NCBI GenBank assembly: GCA_021784975.1
Contig: JAJYGU010000389.1
Location: 1-13,366 of the forward strand
Source of the DNA: Planctomycetota bacterium
Lineage (GTDB): Bacteria; Planctomycetota; Planctomycetia; Pirellulales; Thermoguttaceae
DNA: 13,366 bases
Direction of reading: 5' to 3'
Part shown: positions 11,732 through 13,366 of the stretch, in pieces
Layout: each line of letters starts with the position of its first letter
How positions within the stretch are numbered: position 1 is the first letter of the stretch
Program-made: the position numbers and the translations under genes
Notes under the pieces: generated by a model
What the model was told of the DNA's origin: nothing
Database searches by the model: none
What the model saw: only the letters and a program-made list of their open reading frames with translations

Positions 11732-13366
11732 ATGCGTCGCATCCAGATCTACGACACCACCTTGCGTGACGGCGCTCAAGGCGAAGGCGTTAGCTTCTCG
11801 CTGCCCGACAAGCTGGCGCTGACTCGCGCGTTGGATGGCATCGGGGTCGATTATATCGAAGGCGGTTATCCGGCCTCCAACGAGAAGGACTTTCAGTATT
11901 TTCAGCAGGTCGGCAGATTGGGGCTGAAACGGAGCCTGGTCTGCGCGTTTGGAATGACCCGCCGCAAGGGCGTCAGCGCCGAGCGGGACCCCGGCCTGAG
12001 GGCGCTGCTCCAATCGGGCGCGGCCACCATCACCTTGGTCGGCAAGGCCTCGGCGTTTCAAGTGACCGAGGTCCTGCGCACCCGGCTCGACGAGAACCTA
12101 GTCATGATTCGCGACAGCGTGAGCTACCTGGTCGAGGCCGGCCGCAAGGTCATCTTCGATGCAGAGCATTATTACGACGGCTGGAAACAGGATCGCGATT
12201 ATGCCCTCCGCGCCGTGCAAGCGGCAGTCGAGGCGGGGGCGATGTCGGTCACGCTGTGCGACACCAACGGCGGCTCGATGCCCGAGGAAATTGCCGAGAT
12301 CACCGCGGCCGCGGTCGCCACGTTGGCCGTGCCGGTGGGGGTGCACTGCCACAACGATTGCGACCTGGCAGTGGCCAATTCGCTGGCCGGCATCGAGGCG
12401 GGCGCGGTTTTGGTTCAGGGCACCATCAACGGCTTCGGCGAACGTTGCGGCAACGCCGACCTCATCTCGGTGGTCGCCAACCTGGCAACCAAGAAGCAAG
12501 GCTATGAACTGCTCCAGTCGGACGGCGTGGCCCACCTCACGGAGCTATCGCGCTACGTCTACGAGCTGCTGAACATGAACTTTCGCCCCAACCAGCCGTT
12601 TGTCGGCAAGAGCGCCTTTGCCCACAAGGGCGGCATGCACGTAAGCGGCATTGCCCGCAATACGGCCAGCTATGAACATATCGACCCGCAGCTTGTGGGC
12701 AACGAGCGGCGGATTCTGGTGAGCGAGCTGTCGGGGCGGTCGAACATCGTGGCGGCCAGTGCGACGCTTACGGGCAATGCCGAAGTTGCCGCTAACGGCG
12801 GCGTCGTCAGACCGACGGCCACCCCGGGCGCCAAGCAGACCGAGAACATTCTGGCCAAAGTGGTGTCGATGGAGAACGCCGGCTACCAGTTTGAGGCGGC
12901 CGAGGCCTCGTTTGCGCTCCTGGTGCAAAAGTGCATGGGCACCTTTCGGCCACACTTCGAGCGGCTGCACTACCACGTCAACGTGGAGACCGGGCCCAAC
13001 GGTCAAATCCGCACCGAGGCCACCGTCAAGATCCGCATCGGCGAGACGGTCCGCCACGAGGTGGCCGAAGGCGACGGTCCGATCAACGCCCTCGACGCCG
13101 CCATGCGGAAGGCCCTCAACGGGAGCTTTCCCGGTCTGGTCAAGCTGCACCTGGTCGATTACAAAGTGCGGGTGATCAACTCCGAGGCGGCCACCGCGGC
13201 CGGCGTGCGGGTGGTCATCGAAAGCCAGGACGAGGACGATGTCTGGGGCACCGTCGGAGTGAGCGAAAACGTGATCGAGGCAAGTTGGATTGCCTTGGTC
13301 GATAGTTTTGAGTACAAACTGTGGAAGGACCAGTGGTCCCCCTCTCCCTCCGGGAGAGGGCCGGGG
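11732..13366 (+). CDS. cimA: (R)-citramalate synthase CimA, 3' end outside the window
   Basis: At least 545 codons, open at the window edge. CimA condenses pyruvate with acetyl-CoA to citramalate, the first step of the threonine-independent route to 2-ketobutyrate and isoleucine. Motifs are DTTLRDGAQGEG (8-19), FDAEHYYDG (142-150), the metal-binding HCHND (205-209) and NGFGERCGNADL (233-244), in a DRE-TIM barrel; the C-terminal LeuA-type allosteric domain spans about 390-525. The sequence fits the TIGR00977 citramalate synthase type rather than 2-isopropylmalate synthase or homocitrate synthase. No Shine-Dalgarno precedes ATG 11732. After about residue 535 the frame runs through a hairpin repeat (SPSPSGRGPG), an atypical tail. 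Control is probably by the leader attenuator directly upstream. Confidence 0.93.
   Translation, partial: MRRIQIYDTTLRDGAQGEGVSFSLPDKLALTRALDGIGVDYIEGGYPASNEKDFQYFQQVGRLGLKRSLVCAFGMTRRKGVSAERDPGLRALLQSGAATITLVGKASAFQVTEVLRTRLDENLVMIRDSVSYLVEAGRKVIFDAEHYYDGWKQDRDYALRAVQAAVEAGAMSVTLCDTNGGSMPEEIAEITAAAVATLAVPVGVHCHNDCDLAVANSLAGIEAGAVLVQGTINGFGERCGNADLISVVANLATKKQGYELLQSDGVAHLTELSRYVYELLNMNFRPNQPFVGKSAFAHKGGMHVSGIARNTASYEHIDPQLVGNERRILVSELSGRSNIVAASATLTGNAEVAANGGVVRPTATPGAKQTENILAKVVSMENAGYQFEAAEASFALLVQKCMGTFRPHFERLHYHVNVETGPNGQIRTEATVKIRIGETVRHEVAEGDGPINALDAAMRKALNGSFPGLVKLHLVDYKVRVINSEAATAAGVRVVIESQDEDDVWGTVGVSENVIEASWIALVDSFEYKLWKDQWSPSPSGRGPG
13340..13360. repeat. Perfect hairpin repeat at the cimA 3' end
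   Basis: CCCTCTCCC-TCC-GGGAGAGGG: 9-bp arms and a 3-nt loop. Such CCCTCTCCC/GGGAGAGGG units are widespread dispersed repeats in bacterial genomes, normally between genes. Here the cimA frame reads through it. Confidence 0.75.

Noticed and set aside
1..13366. CRISPR array or phage-defence system
   Set aside because: No regularly spaced direct repeats and no nuclease or other recognisable defence gene; the only related sequence is a broken antitoxin.

Overview
The window is GC-rich chromosomal DNA, most likely from a member of the Planctomycetota. This is an inference. It rests on the TIGR00977-type citramalate synthase, the frequent lack of Shine-Dalgarno sites, decayed XRE/HigA-type antitoxin sequence of a kind common there, and short hairpin repeats with TCACGCTCCGCGTGA-like cores. 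All genes are on the + strand. The gene content (Fe-S ATPases, NifX-like metal-cluster proteins, radical SAM enzyme, AhpD-like protein) suggests an anaerobic or microaerobic lifestyle.

Positions 1-10937 hold a metal-cluster locus resembling the sigma-54-controlled 'orange protein' (ORP) loci of Desulfovibrio. A PAS/AAA+/Fis activator (92-1450) is followed by two enhancer-like inverted repeats and a good -24/-12 promoter. The promoter leads operon 1 (1671-3293): two NifX/NafY-fold proteins, the second closely ORP-like, a Gly/Met-rich DUF5320 protein and an AhpD-like protein. A long-stem terminator-like structure (3301-3397) separates this from a tightly packed set of genes, many overlapping by 1-14 nt (3428-10937). 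These encode a TrmO/TsaA-family protein, a COG0731 radical SAM protein, two tandem MinD-type ATPases with ferredoxin inserts, an IscU-Mrp/NBP35 fusion, a third NifX-fold protein, a metallo-beta-lactamase-fold protein, a 4Fe-4S protein, a methyltransferase and an FMN split-barrel protein. Together they look like a scaffold-and-carrier machine that builds or loads a metal-sulfur cluster, with small carrier proteins and redox accessories. The actual product is unknown.

Positions 10938-11485 hold a tRNA-Leu(UAA) with its own promoter and the decayed C-terminal half of an XRE antitoxin.

Positions 11486-13366 hold cimA (citramalate synthase, isoleucine pathway; runs off the window) behind what reads as a complete ribosome-mediated transcription attenuator. 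It has a sigma-70 promoter, a 29-codon leader peptide packed with Val/Ile/Leu codons including ATT ATT ATT, an antiterminator stem overlapping the leader stop codon, and a mutually exclusive intrinsic terminator 27 nt before the cimA start. This is the most striking regulatory finding in the window.

A second notable finding is a pair of 54-nt GTAC-bounded double-hairpin repeats. One lies in the sigma-54 leader. The other sits inside the first MinD/ferredoxin ATPase gene, where it adds exactly 18 in-frame codons.
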